NCBI GenBank assembly: GCA_041916675.1
Contig: JAYRZB010000003.1
Span: forward strand, 186,001 to 250,000
Source of the DNA: JAYRZB01 sp041916675
GTDB lineage: Bacteria; Pseudomonadota; Alphaproteobacteria; Rhizobiales; Devosiaceae
Reading direction: 5' to 3'
DNA length: 64,000 nucleotides
Part shown: piece after piece, positions 53,028 to 62,101 of the stretch
Layout of the letters: every line of letters starts with the position of its first letter
Position numbering within the stretch: position 1 is the stretch's first letter
The notes under the pieces: generated by a model
The model's input: only the letters and a program-made list of their open reading frames with translations
What the model was told of the DNA's origin: nothing
Database searches by the model: none
Translations under genes and position numbers: made by a program

Positions 53028-54386
53028 TCAGCCCCGCCCATGTCGGGCGGTCGGCAGCCGCAATTCCGCCAGAAGTCCACCGAGCTCGGACCTTTTGAGC
53101 TCAAGTGTTCCGCCGTACACATCCACCAGTTCCTTGACGATGTCGAGGCCAAGGCCGCTTCCGGGCGTTTTTTCGTCCAGCCGGACGCCGCGCCGCAACA
53201 CTTTCTTGGCCTCGTCTGGGGTCAGCCCCGGTCCATTGTCTTCAATGCGGATCAGCAGCATGGTTGAATTGGGCGCGCGCTCGGCCACCATCGACACGCC
53301 CACCTGTCCCTTGGACCATTTGCACGCGTTGTCGAGCAGGTTGCCGGCCATTTCCTCCAGGTCGGCTTCCTCGCCCCTGAACCAGGGCAGCGAGGCATCC
53401 GGGCGCTGGAAGGCCAGCGTGCAGTTCTGGTTGAGCTTTTGCATCACCCGCACCAGGCGCAGCATCACAATCGTGGGGTCTGCCTTGCGCCCAACCACCT
53501 TGGTGCGGGCGGCCAGGCGCGCCTTATCCAGGTAGTTGGTCACCATCTGGGTCATCTTGTCGGATTCCGACAGCACGATCTTGGAGAGGCCCGGCGTACC
53601 GGCGCTGGCTTCATTGCGCAGCACGGCCAGCGGCGTCTTCAGGCCATGGGCCAGATTGCCCACCTGGCTGCGCGCCCGCTCGATGATCTGCGCGTTCGAG
53701 CGCAGCAGTTCGTTCACTTCGTCGGCAAGCGGGGCAATTTCGCGCGGATACTCGCCCGTCACCGTCTCGGCTTCGCCCTCGCGCACCTTTTCCACCGCGT
53801 TGCGCAGCATATCGACGGGCCGCATGGCCAGTCGCGCCACGATAAAGCTCATCACCGCCAGCATCACGCCCACCGCGCCAAGCACGATCAGTGTCTGCCC
53901 GCGAAAATCATCGACCAGTTCAAAAATCTCGTCGAGACTGCCGGTCACCGCGATACGCAGCGTCCGCCCCGACAGCGTGATCTCGCGCTCAACGATCCGC
54001 ATATTGGTGCCGAATTCGTCGGCCATTGCCGCGGTTCGCGAGCGCGATGCATCAAACGGGCCGGTTATGGCGGGCAGAACCATCCCTGCCAGCGATGGCG
54101 ACAGGTTGATCACGGTGTTGTTTTCGTCGCGGATCGCCCAGTACCAGCCCGATGCGGGGCGGGTGAAACGCGGGTCGAGCACGCTCACCTCTTCGCTGGC
54201 CGGGTCAGGCGCTTCCAGCGTCTGCCCTACGAGCGTCTCGAGGTGAAAATCCAGCGTGTCGCCGAGGCTTGAATCGAGCGCGCGCGAATAGAGTTCGGTC
54301 AGCAGAAAGGCCGTCGCCACCAGCGCGATCACCAGCCAGACCGCTGACAGCCAGAACAGATTGGCTGCGATCGAGCCCTTCTGCAT
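53028..54386 (-). CDS. feuQ: FeuQ/PhoQ-like sensor histidine kinase
   Basis: A 452-residue membrane kinase: first membrane helix LFWLSAVWLVIALVATAFLL, a periplasmic domain of about 140 residues, second helix near residue 170 (LIVLGAVGVMLAVMSFIVA), HAMP, phosphoacceptor NLAHGLKTPLAVLRNEA and ATPase motifs NLLDNACKW, DNGPGLT and GSGLGLDIV. The GLKTPL form of the H-box is typical of the PhoQ/FeuQ branch. The start overlaps the feuP stop (TAATG). In Sinorhizobium FeuPQ is needed for cyclic glucan export and symbiosis. Confidence 0.92.
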   Translation of the reverse strand: MQKGSIAANLFWLSAVWLVIALVATAFLLTELYSRALDSSLGDTLDFHLETLVGQTLEAPDPASEEVSVLDPRFTRPASGWYWAIRDENNTVINLSPSLAGMVLPAITGPFDASRSRTAAMADEFGTNMRIVEREITLSGRTLRIAVTGSLDEIFELVDDFRGQTLIVLGAVGVMLAVMSFIVARLAMRPVDMLRNAVEKVREGEAETVTGEYPREIAPLADEVNELLRSNAQIIERARSQVGNLAHGLKTPLAVLRNEASAGTPGLSKIVLSESDKMTQMVTNYLDKARLAARTKVVGRKADPTIVMLRLVRVMQKLNQNCTLAFQRPDASLPWFRGEEADLEEMAGNLLDNACKWSKGQVGVSMVAERAPNSTMLLIRIEDNGPGLTPDEAKKVLRRGVRLDEKTPGSGLGLDIVKELVDVYGGTLELKRSELGGLLAELRLPTARHGRG

Positions 54387-55042
54387 TATTCGTTGATCTG
54401 ATAGCCGAGGCCGCGCACGGTCTGGATGCAGTCATCGGGCAGCTTCTTGCGCAAGCGCCCGACAAAGACTTCGATGGTGTTCGAATCCCGGTCGAAATCC
54501 TGATCGTAAAGGTGCTCGGTCAGTTCGGTCCGCGAAATCACCTTGCCCTTGTGGTGCATCAGGTACGAAAGCAGCCGCAACTCGTGGCTGGTCATCTTGA
54601 TCGACTGGCCATCCACCGTCACCTTGCCCGAGCGCACATCGAGGCGCACCGAACCGGCGACGATTTCATTGGAGGCATGTCCTGCCGCACGCCGCACGAG
54701 GGCACGAAGGCGGGCAAGCAGTTCTTCCATATGAAAGGGCTTGGCCAGATAGTCGTCGGCGCCGGCATCGATGCCCTGCACCTTGTCGCTCCAGCGGTCG
54801 CGGGCGGTCAGCAGCAAAACCGGCATGGCCCGGCTCTCGCGCCGCCAGCTTTCGAGCACGCTCAGCCCGTCCATCTGCGGCAGGCCGATATCGAGCACCA
54901 CCGCATCATAGGGTTCGGTATCGCCGAGGAAATGACCTTCCTCGCCATCAAAGGCCACGTCAACCGCATAACCGGCGTCGGTCAGGGCTTCCTTGATCTG
55001 ACGGTTCAGGTTGGTGTCGTCTTCTACGACGAGAATACGCAT
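54386..55042 (-). CDS. feuP: FeuP/PhoP-like response regulator
   Basis: A 218-residue OmpR-type regulator: MRILVVEDDTNLNRQI, phosphoacceptor Asp in YDAVVLDIGLPQMDG, conserved Lys in YLAKPFHMEEL, and a winged-helix domain ending IQTVRGLGYQINE. The sequence TSHELRLLSYLMHHKGKVIS is the usual DNA-binding region. It forms an operon with feuQ by one-base overlap. A small periplasmic protein gene lies 92 bases upstream on the same strand. Confidence 0.94.
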   Translation of the reverse strand: MRILVVEDDTNLNRQIKEALTDAGYAVDVAFDGEEGHFLGDTEPYDAVVLDIGLPQMDGLSVLESWRRESRAMPVLLLTARDRWSDKVQGIDAGADDYLAKPFHMEELLARLRALVRRAAGHASNEIVAGSVRLDVRSGKVTVDGQSIKMTSHELRLLSYLMHHKGKVISRTELTEHLYDQDFDRDSNTIEVFVGRLRKKLPDDCIQTVRGLGYQINE

Positions 55043-55134
55043 TGGCGGCCTCTGGCTCTAATCAAACCGGGGTTTCAATAGAATCGCGTGGGGTGTCCAG
55101 CGCCCCATCGCCAGACGCCGCCAATCTAATTGGC

Positions 55135-55434
55135 TCAGTTGGATGCGGGCAAGACCAGATTTCGGGCATCGCCATCGGGGCCGAGCACGGCCACGACATA
55201 AACCAGCCCCCCGCCCTGGTCACAGACCTTGACCGAGAGCACTTCTTCGTCCCCACCAACGCCATTATTGGCGAGCACGACGGCGACGGGCGCAATTTCG
55301 CCCGACGCGATTGCATCCTGAATGCCGCGGTTGTTCAGACAGTCGGCAGCCAGTGCGGGCGCAGTCCCCACGGCCATGGCGATGGTTGTCGCCAGGCTGG
55401 CCGCGGTCAGAAATGTCACAACAGCTTTTTTCAT
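55135..55434 (-). CDS. Small periplasmic PepSY-like protein, possible FeuN
   Basis: A 99-residue secreted protein with a signal peptide (KKAVVTFLTAASLATTIAMA, cleaved near ALA-AD). The mature part reads RGIQDAIASGEIAPVAVVLA and then VLSVKVCDQGGGLVYVVAVL, a single PepSY-like repeat, with two cysteines. In Sinorhizobium a small periplasmic protein, FeuN, is encoded just upstream of feuPQ and restrains it. Size, location and export all fit, but I cannot align the two, so the role is inferred. Confidence 0.75.
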   Translation of the reverse strand: MKKAVVTFLTAASLATTIAMAVGTAPALAADCLNNRGIQDAIASGEIAPVAVVLANNGVGGDEEVLSVKVCDQGGGLVYVVAVLGPDGDARNLVLPASN

Positions 55435-55480
55435 CCGGATGTTCTAATATGTTCTGGCTGAACGCTGGATGAACGGGACT

Positions 55481-56254
55481 CTAACTATTCCCGATTTCGG
55501 TCTTGAGCCCTTTGCGCAGAAAGATAATCGCCAGCGCTTCCATCAGCAATTGCCCAGCTGCCTGGCCATCGAGCGCAGGCAGGTCCATGCCCAGAAGCTG
55601 GGCCAGTCCGCTCAGCAGCATCAGTCCCGCAACAATATAGGTCCTATATCCGGCAAGTGCATTCATTGGTCCACTCCATTGGTTTGAAACAGATTTTCCG
55701 GCTTGCGCAGGGTGCCCGGCCATTGCCAGCGCCCGGGCGCGCACCGCATCGACGCGCCGTGTCCAGCCGCGCCCGAAGGTCGAAAAAGCCGCCAGTCGCT
55801 TGAGAAACCCCACCCGGCTGTTGCACAGCATGCTGATCAGGTGGCCCGTTCCCCCCGCCTTCCGGCGGCGTTCGATGGCGGCCAGCGTCAGCGGCCCCAC
55901 ATAGCCGTCGGCCCGCACTTTGAGCAGGGATTGCAGAGTCGCCACCGCCCTTTGCGGGCCAGAATTGACAGCGTAGTCGAAGACGGCGAGGTCGAGCCCG
56001 GGCGGCATCTCACCGGCCCGGCAGCGCTCCCAGTACTGGGCCCGATAAATTTCGGCGACCTCGGCTCGCCCGAGCGCTTTCACCTCGGCCTTTTCGAGCG
56101 CCCACCATGGCGTAACCTTGCGCCAGGCGGCCAGGGTCTTGCGGGTAATGCCGAAATTGGTTGCCCCGCCCGGGTCTTTCGGGTGGTCGGCATAGCCGCC
56201 CTCGTGTTTCAGCACTTCATCGAGGCAGGCAGCAAAGCGGTTGTCTTCAGGCAT
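55481..56254 (-). CDS. GH108 endolysin with C-terminal membrane (holin-like) segment
   Basis: A 257-residue lysis protein. Residues about 8-95 are a glycoside hydrolase 108 (N-acetylmuramidase) domain with the catalytic glutamate in LKHEGGYADHPKDPGGATNF, and residues 95-165 a peptidoglycan-binding PG_binding_3 unit (LKVRADGYVGPLTLAAIE). Residues 203-250 hold two hydrophobic segments (TYIVAGLMLLSGLAQLLGMD and AAGQLLMEALAIIFLRK) that look like a small holin. No signal peptide is present. It overlaps the GTA baseplate gene by 8 bases and so belongs to the GTA operon, where it would release particles by host lysis. Confidence 0.82.
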   Translation of the reverse strand: MPEDNRFAACLDEVLKHEGGYADHPKDPGGATNFGITRKTLAAWRKVTPWWALEKAEVKALGRAEVAEIYRAQYWERCRAGEMPPGLDLAVFDYAVNSGPQRAVATLQSLLKVRADGYVGPLTLAAIERRRKAGGTGHLISMLCNSRVGFLKRLAAFSTFGRGWTRRVDAVRARALAMAGHPAQAGKSVSNQWSGPMNALAGYRTYIVAGLMLLSGLAQLLGMDLPALDGQAAGQLLMEALAIIFLRKGLKTEIGNS

Positions 56255-59200
56255 CGAACCTCCCCATCGCGGCCACGCCCGGCCCGAAGACCGGGCTGAC
56301 CTGCGTCACTGAAAAATCAAAGCCGGAGGGCAGGCTGCCGAAGTCCGCCGTCTGATCGGCTGCCGTATAGGTCAGGCCCGGCGACCCCACCTCGATCACC
56401 CGTACGGGTACCCCGCCCGCCAGCACCGTCACCCGATAGGCTTCCGGGCTCACATCGAGCGGCGCCTCGGCCATGGCCCAACTATCGGCATCGCTGCGGC
56501 TGCGCCGGGTCCAACCCATCACCACATCGCTTCCGGTTCTGCGCGCCCGCAGGTGCACCGGGCTCAAGGGCACATGCGCATCGGTCGTCAAAGTCAGGCT
56601 CAGCCCTGCCCCCACTGCATCGGCGGCACCGGCATAGGCCCGCAGGGCCAGCGTTTGCCCCAACCAGCCCGCCTCCACCGGCACGCTGACCACGCGATTG
56701 TCGAGCAGCACCACCCGCCGCCCCACGCTCGCTGTCCCCATGATCTGGTCGGTGCCATCAAGCCCGCGCAGAAGCTGCGTCAACCGATAAAGACCGGGCG
56801 CCACGAGCTCGGCCGCACCGAACCCGATCAGTTCCCAACCCCCGGCATCGGTCTCAAGCGCTATCCGATTGGCACCGGCAAACATTGCCTCGTCGTCCAC
56901 AGATGACAGGTGCCCCGCATAGAGCCGCACCATCATTTGCGTGCCCCGGTCGAGTGTGCACACCGGCCCGGGGCCGATCCCCGCTGCCAGGTCGCCGATC
57001 ACGCCCGGCCTCGTCAGCCGCAGCAATTCTGCCCCGGTCGCTGTGGCGCTGATCACGATGTCGCCCGGCCAAGGGGTCGAAACCGCTGCGCCCATTAGTC
57101 GGGATCCACCCGGCCCCGGCAGGTGCGCCAGTGCCACCACAGGCTGCGCCCGCGGCACTGCCGCCCCTGCGCTGGCCTGCGGGCGGTCGGCCACAATCGC
57201 CGCAGCCACGGTTCCGGCCAGCGCCCGCGCACTCACGCGCCGCGCCAGCCCATCGCGGATCTCGGTGATTTCGAAGGGCCCATCGTCTTGTCCGGCAACG
57301 GCAATCACATCACCCACTTCGAGCCCGGCCATGGATGGCGGCAGGGTCAAGTCAATGGTCTCGCGAGTTGCCGCCAGGTCGGTCAGCAACCGCTCGGCAG
57401 TGCCTCGCGCCCCGGCGAGGTCCAGCACCAGTCCGGAGTTTTCGCCCTTGGTCGCCCCACCTGCAAGCTGCATGGCCGTCACGGTGCCGGTCAGATAGCC
57501 GCGCTCGCGGGCAACATAAGTCAGCGCCACCCGCCCGATCCGTTCGGACGGGTCCGGGCGCTTGCGCGTCATCAGCGGCACGTCCCCGGCCACCAATTCG
57601 CCCGCAGCCTCTGCCTGCCGCGCCACGGCGCGGCCCAGCACCAGCCCAGTGTCGCCGTCGCGCATCATCAGCCCTGCCGCGCCAGAGGCCTCGGCCAGTG
57701 CCTCGCGGCAGGTCATCACTCCGCCCAGTTGTGTGCCGTGCACCAGCGGGGGCAGCGCATCGACTTTTGTCAGCGCCACCCCATGGTCGGCCGCGATGGC
57801 CTTGAGCAGCTCATCGGCGGCCATGGCGCCCAGCCGCCCGGTCAGCCAATGGCCGGTCGCATGATTGGCGCCATCAGACCAGCTCTCCAGGTCAGCCGGA
57901 AACGCCGGGTAGGGCCGCGCATCCCAGGTCCAGAAATAGAGCCGCGTGGTGTCGATCATCCGGCCATCAAACACCGTCGATGCCGGGTTACAGGCAGGGT
58001 CGCTCCAATGCGCCACATGCGCGCGCAACACCTGCCGCTGCATCAGCGGATCGGCCGCACCGGTCGAAAAATAGGGTCTTGCGCTTTCAATGCTCTTGGG
58101 GTCGCCAAACACGTTGGGCTGGTTGGCGCCCTTATCCACCGCCCCGCATCCCAGCTCGGTGAACCAGATCGGCTTGCTCCCCGGCACCCAGACTGTCGAT
58201 GTGCTGTTGCGCACCCCGCCCGGCCGGTCGTGATGGGCATTGCCCCACCACCCGGCAATATCCTTGAACCGCCAGACAAATGCCTCGCCCAGCCCGTCGC
58301 TGATCGGGCTGCGAACGCCCGCAATCCGGTCCGCGTCACTGGCATAGTACCAGTCGAACCCCTCCCCGCCCGCGATGTTGGCGCGCAGATAGGCCTCATC
58401 ATAGGGCCCGTTGAACGCCTGCGCGTCGGCGTGCCCGTCCCCATCGCGCCAGTCCGAAACCGGCATGTAATAGTCGATGCCCACCGCATCGATATTGGCC
58501 GAAGCCCATAGCGGATCGAGATGGAAGAACTTTTCGCCCCCGCCCGGCTGATAGCCGGAGAACTCCGTCCAATCGGCGGCGTAGGTCAGGCGGGTGTCCG
58601 GCCCCACAATGGCCCGCACCTCAGCTGCCAGCGCCACCAGCGCCGCAACAAACGGAAAGCTGTTCCCGCTCCCGCGCACCGTCGAGAGCCCGCGCATTTC
58701 CGAACCGATGATCAGCGCATCCACCCCGCCAGAAGCCACCGCCAACTGCGCGTAGTGAGTCACCATTTGCCGGTAACCCCATGCCCCCTCGGTAAAAACA
58801 CCTACCTGCGCTGCTGCCGCCGCCGTCCGGTCCGGCGTGCCCGCCATCCCCGGCGCCGGATGGCAGGTGATGCGCCCACGCCAGGGATAAGCCGGTTGCC
58901 CAGTCCCTCCATAAGGGTTGGGCAAGCTGTTGCCGGTCGGCACATCCATCAGCACCATCGGATAGAGCGTCACCTTGAGCCCGCGCGCCCTGAGATCGGC
59001 AATCGCGGCCCGCACCGCATTGTCCGAGGGCGTGCCGCCATAGGCCGGAGCGCCACCGTGGCTGGTCACCACCGGCGCCGTCGCCCGCGTCAGTCCTGCA
59101 ACGCCCCAGCTCGTGCCTTCAATCTGCCGCGCGGCGCTTTCCACCCGGGGCTTGATCCGGCAATGGCTGGCGCGCAGGTCATCGCCAAACCAGGCCACCA

Positions 59201-59987
59201 CCAATGATACATGCTCGAGATTGGGGCAGAGCGCCTGCAATTCATCGATCGACAGCGTCCAGTCCGATACCTGGCGCGCCATGTGGGCATTCTCGTTGGC
59301 TGTCACGCCCGGGCTTACCACCCGCACGCGCGGCACCGGGTCATAGCCAAACTCGGTTGCTCCGGGGATCACGGTGATCGCCCGGATTTCCGGCTCAAGG
59401 TCCCCCACCACCCGGCAGACTTCCACCGAGATATTGGGAATGCGGTTACCGAACGCCAACAACGGCAGGCGCTCGAACACGAGGTAGCAGAGCCCGCGAT
59501 AGGCCGGTGCATGCCCCTGCTTGGCCTTGATCAGGCCGTCGGGCAATTGCGCCTCGGTCCCGAAATAGCTGCGGATCGACAGGCCTTCGGTTTCCAGCAA
59601 CTGCCCGTCGGCCCAGATCCGTCCGATGCGGTGCACCTCTCCTTCGCAAAGCGCCAGCGCAAAGCTGGCGGCAATCTCGTCCTCCTGCGCCGGGCTGGCG
59701 CCCTTTGCCCCGGCGCCGTCGGGGCTGATCGCCTCAAGTTCGGTGGCCCAGATGATGTTGCCGGTCAGCCGGTTCCAGCCATAAACCCTCGGAATGGGGC
59801 TGCCCTCGCTCGAACCCTGCAGTTTCAGGTCGCTGCCCTGCCGTCCCTCGGGCGCCTGCCCGAACAGCATCTGGTCGACGGCCGATCCCGCCAGCGCCCC
59901 CAGCGCCCGGCCGATGGTGGCGCCAAACGGCCCACCCACCATGCCGCCGACGACCTGCCCGGCCAGCGAAAGCGCAAGCGTTGCCAT
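56247..59987 (-). CDS. GTA baseplate/host-specificity protein with TIM-barrel domain (g15-like)
   Basis: The 1246-residue megatron protein of RcGTA-like particles, located at the tail tip, where it contacts the recipient cell and helps DNA pass. The N-terminal Gly-rich segment (GQVVGGMVGGPFGATIGRAL) is typical. A glycoside-hydrolase-like TIM barrel occupies about residues 430-730 (GVDALIIGSEMRGLSTVRGS, NIDAVGIDYYMPVSDWRDGD, IWFTELGCGAVDKGANQPN), followed by phage tail-type domains. RcGTA Rcc01698 is of similar size. It is encoded 37 bases after the peptidase gene, in the order known for GTAs. Confidence 0.95.
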   Translation of the reverse strand: MATLALSLAGQVVGGMVGGPFGATIGRALGALAGSAVDQMLFGQAPEGRQGSDLKLQGSSEGSPIPRVYGWNRLTGNIIWATELEAISPDGAGAKGASPAQEDEIAASFALALCEGEVHRIGRIWADGQLLETEGLSIRSYFGTEAQLPDGLIKAKQGHAPAYRGLCYLVFERLPLLAFGNRIPNISVEVCRVVGDLEPEIRAITVIPGATEFGYDPVPRVRVVSPGVTANENAHMARQVSDWTLSIDELQALCPNLEHVSLVVAWFGDDLRASHCRIKPRVESAARQIEGTSWGVAGLTRATAPVVTSHGGAPAYGGTPSDNAVRAAIADLRARGLKVTLYPMVLMDVPTGNSLPNPYGGTGQPAYPWRGRITCHPAPGMAGTPDRTAAAAAQVGVFTEGAWGYRQMVTHYAQLAVASGGVDALIIGSEMRGLSTVRGSGNSFPFVAALVALAAEVRAIVGPDTRLTYAADWTEFSGYQPGGGEKFFHLDPLWASANIDAVGIDYYMPVSDWRDGDGHADAQAFNGPYDEAYLRANIAGGEGFDWYYASDADRIAGVRSPISDGLGEAFVWRFKDIAGWWGNAHHDRPGGVRNSTSTVWVPGSKPIWFTELGCGAVDKGANQPNVFGDPKSIESARPYFSTGAADPLMQRQVLRAHVAHWSDPACNPASTVFDGRMIDTTRLYFWTWDARPYPAFPADLESWSDGANHATGHWLTGRLGAMAADELLKAIAADHGVALTKVDALPPLVHGTQLGGVMTCREALAEASGAAGLMMRDGDTGLVLGRAVARQAEAAGELVAGDVPLMTRKRPDPSERIGRVALTYVARERGYLTGTVTAMQLAGGATKGENSGLVLDLAGARGTAERLLTDLAATRETIDLTLPPSMAGLEVGDVIAVAGQDDGPFEITEIRDGLARRVSARALAGTVAAAIVADRPQASAGAAVPRAQPVVALAHLPGPGGSRLMGAAVSTPWPGDIVISATATGAELLRLTRPGVIGDLAAGIGPGPVCTLDRGTQMMVRLYAGHLSSVDDEAMFAGANRIALETDAGGWELIGFGAAELVAPGLYRLTQLLRGLDGTDQIMGTASVGRRVVLLDNRVVSVPVEAGWLGQTLALRAYAGAADAVGAGLSLTLTTDAHVPLSPVHLRARRTGSDVVMGWTRRSRSDADSWAMAEAPLDVSPEAYRVTVLAGGVPVRVIEVGSPGLTYTAADQTADFGSLPSGFDFSVTQVSPVFGPGVAAMGRFDA

Positions 59988-60024
59988 GACCTCTCCGATG
60001 TTTGTTGAATGTGAGGGTCACCCC

Positions 60025-60441
60025 TCAGGGAAAGTCGAACCGCCCAGCCACGCGCCGGGCCCAGCTGTCGGTCAGGTTGGCTTCCACCACCCCGATCTGT
60101 TCCTGCGCATGGATGAACCGATCCGGCGCAACCAGAATGCCGCAATGCTTGGGCGGCAGTGCGCTATGCAGCCGGAACAGCAGCACCTGGCCCGCTTGCG
60201 GCGGTCCCTCGGCGGGCAGCAACAGGCTCTGCGCCGCCGCCTGCAGGGTGTCGGCATGGCTCACGTCCCGCCAGTCGGCCCGATAGTTGGGCACCGCCAT
60301 CGGTTCGCTTCCATAGAGGGTCCGCCACACCGCGCGCAGCAGCCCCAGGCAATCGCATCCAGCCCCCAGCGTCGCTGCCTGGTGCCGATAGGGTGTTCCG
60401 AGCCAGGCCCGCGCTGCTTCAACCACCAGTTCCGGGGTCAT
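60025..60441 (-). CDS. GTA NlpC/P60 peptidase (g14-like)
   Basis: A 138-residue cell-wall peptidase of the tail tip. The catalytic cysteine is in GAGCDCLGLLRAVW and the histidine in PPKHCGILVAPD, the usual NlpC/P60 order. It should cut recipient peptidoglycan during DNA entry. The start ATG overlaps the stop of the hub gene (ATGA); longer frames upstream are not conserved. It corresponds to RcGTA g14 (Rcc01697). Confidence 0.94.
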   Translation of the reverse strand: MTPELVVEAARAWLGTPYRHQAATLGAGCDCLGLLRAVWRTLYGSEPMAVPNYRADWRDVSHADTLQAAAQSLLLPAEGPPQAGQVLLFRLHSALPPKHCGILVAPDRFIHAQEQIGVVEANLTDSWARRVAGRFDFP

Positions 60442-61328
60442 TTCAGCAGCGCCCGGCCATCGAGCCGTTCGCCTTTCTTGGGATAGCGCAGCACAAAGTC
60501 GCTGCCCGGAATGTGCGGAAAGCCGCGAAAGTTTACGCCATTGGAAAACTTGGCACGGCAGGTGGCATACCGCCGGTCGCATCCGGCAAACACCTCAAAC
60601 CCGTCCCCCGCCACAACCCAGTCGCCAACCGGTACTCCGAAGCCGAAGACATCAACGCCCCCGACGCGCGTATGGGTCAAAACCGCATCGCGGAGTCCTG
60701 CCCTCTGCCCTCCGGCCCACAAAAGCTGCCCCATCCCGAACCAACCCTCCGCAAACCCCTCGACGCCATCGATCGCCATCCGGAACCGGTCCTCTACCGC
60801 CGCCACCGCCCCGGTGCCGCGAAAAGCCGGAGCGTCCACATTCACCCCACAGGCTGTGTCACCGAGATGCGCATCGCAGAGCGGCTGATAGATGCGCCCC
60901 CGCGCCACATTCAGTCCCTGCTGGGCCGAGCGCAGTTCGGCGCGGAACACCCCATCCTCGCGGGTGATTTCACCCACCGTGGTCTGTCTCATCAGCTGGC
61001 GCACAGCGGTGTCCTGCCAGTTCACCCGCCAGCTTTCCACCAGCGCCCCATCGTAGCGCCCAAGCAGAATGTCGTCCTCGCGGATCGCCTCGGAGTGCAG
61101 CACCCCCACCACTTCACTGGTGTCGGTCTGCGGCCCAAGCTTTTGCGCCACCTCCCCACCATCAAGTCCGTGGGCGGGGTGGAATATGGTGCCATCGAAG
61201 CTCAGCACCTCATCATGGTCGGTGAACCCCAGCACCACGCCATCGCTGCGGATGATGCGCCAGGCGTTGGCAAGCGTTGTCGCCCCGCTGGTGACATGGG
61301 CCTCAAAACCTGGTTCGAGCGCTCTCAT
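60438..61328 (-). CDS. GTA hub protein, DUF2163 (g13-like)
   Basis: A 296-residue baseplate hub protein. The N-terminal DUF2163 region (AWRIIRSDGVVLGFTDHDEV) is followed by the C-terminal BR domain (GCDRRYATCRAKFSNGVNF, then FRGFPHIPG). Four cysteines (two in PLCDAHLGDTACG, two in the BR part) are spaced as for a metal or iron-sulfur site; I recall such a cluster in the RcGTA hub structure but cannot verify it here. It overlaps both neighbouring genes by four bases, as in RcGTA. Confidence 0.95.
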   Translation of the reverse strand: MRALEPGFEAHVTSGATTLANAWRIIRSDGVVLGFTDHDEVLSFDGTIFHPAHGLDGGEVAQKLGPQTDTSEVVGVLHSEAIREDDILLGRYDGALVESWRVNWQDTAVRQLMRQTTVGEITREDGVFRAELRSAQQGLNVARGRIYQPLCDAHLGDTACGVNVDAPAFRGTGAVAAVEDRFRMAIDGVEGFAEGWFGMGQLLWAGGQRAGLRDAVLTHTRVGGVDVFGFGVPVGDWVVAGDGFEVFAGCDRRYATCRAKFSNGVNFRGFPHIPGSDFVLRYPKKGERLDGRALLK

Positions 61329-61948
61329 TCGCGCACCTCGATCACTGGAATGCTCGGCGCCTCAGCCGCGTCAAAGCTCGTCAGCTCGATGTCGAGCCGG
61401 TCGGTGTCGAACCGCACCGGCACGTCGAACAAAAACCCCGCCGTCACCACCGCGCCCGCAAGTGGCGCACTGTCCAGTGTCACGGTCCCGGTCAGCATAT
61501 CGACGGCAAATCCGGTTACCGGCACGCCTGCCACCGCCACCACCACGCTTCCCGCCACCGGCTTGGTGATCGGGCGGTGATAGGGGTCGTGCGTGGCCCC
61601 ATAGATCTTGGTCAGCGCAAAGTCCCGCCGCGTGCCATCGCCCTCGCCGATCACCTGGTCAAACGGCCCCGGCGGCCCGCCATCCGGGCTCGATGAATGG
61701 TCCAGCCCATCGCGCCAGAGAAAACTATGGAACCGCCCTCGCCGCTCCTCGAAAAAGTCGAGCACGGCGCGCATCTCCGTCCGCGACTTGATGCCGTAGC
61801 CCGCATTGTACCGCCGCCGCGCATGCGCCCAGCGGCTGTTGCGCTCTTCTGAGCCATTGGCGAGCGTGACCACATCAGTCATCCGCTCCGGCCCGCCGCG
61901 CGCGCCCAGCGCCACATCGAGCGGAAACCGTACTGCATGAAATGCCAT
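61325..61948 (-). CDS. GTA distal tail protein, DUF2460 (g12-like)
   Basis: A 207-residue protein of the DUF2460 family (MAFHAVRFPLDVALGARGGP at the start, then RTEMRAVLDFFEERRGRFHS and FLWRDGLDH), which forms the distal ring of the tail. It corresponds to RcGTA g12 (Rcc01695). It is coupled to the hub gene by ATGA overlap. Upstream there is an unusual 153-base gap with a hairpin before the tape-measure gene. Confidence 0.95.
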   Translation of the reverse strand: MAFHAVRFPLDVALGARGGPERMTDVVTLANGSEERNSRWAHARRRYNAGYGIKSRTEMRAVLDFFEERRGRFHSFLWRDGLDHSSSPDGGPPGPFDQVIGEGDGTRRDFALTKIYGATHDPYHRPITKPVAGSVVVAVAGVPVTGFAVDMLTGTVTLDSAPLAGAVVTAGFLFDVPVRFDTDRLDIELTSFDAAEAPSIPVIEVRE

Positions 61949-62058
61949 TCGTTTGATCTCCAGAACCGCACCGGCCCAGCCACTGTTCCTCCCTCCCCAA
62001 CTCGGTTGAGTGATGTCGGCGGCAGGTACTCCGCTCCATCAACCCCGCTCAGCCGGCT

Positions 62059-62081
62059 CTCCTCCCCCTTGTGGGGAGGAG
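62059..62081. repeat. Inverted repeat inside the GTA operon
   Basis: The dyad CTCCTCCCC/GGGGAGGAG with a 5-base loop lies in the only larger gap of this part of the GTA operon (61949-62101). It may be a dispersed intergenic repeat, an attenuator or an mRNA processing site. Confidence 0.6.
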
Positions 62082-62101
62082 GTGGAGGTGGGGGTGAGCG
62101 G

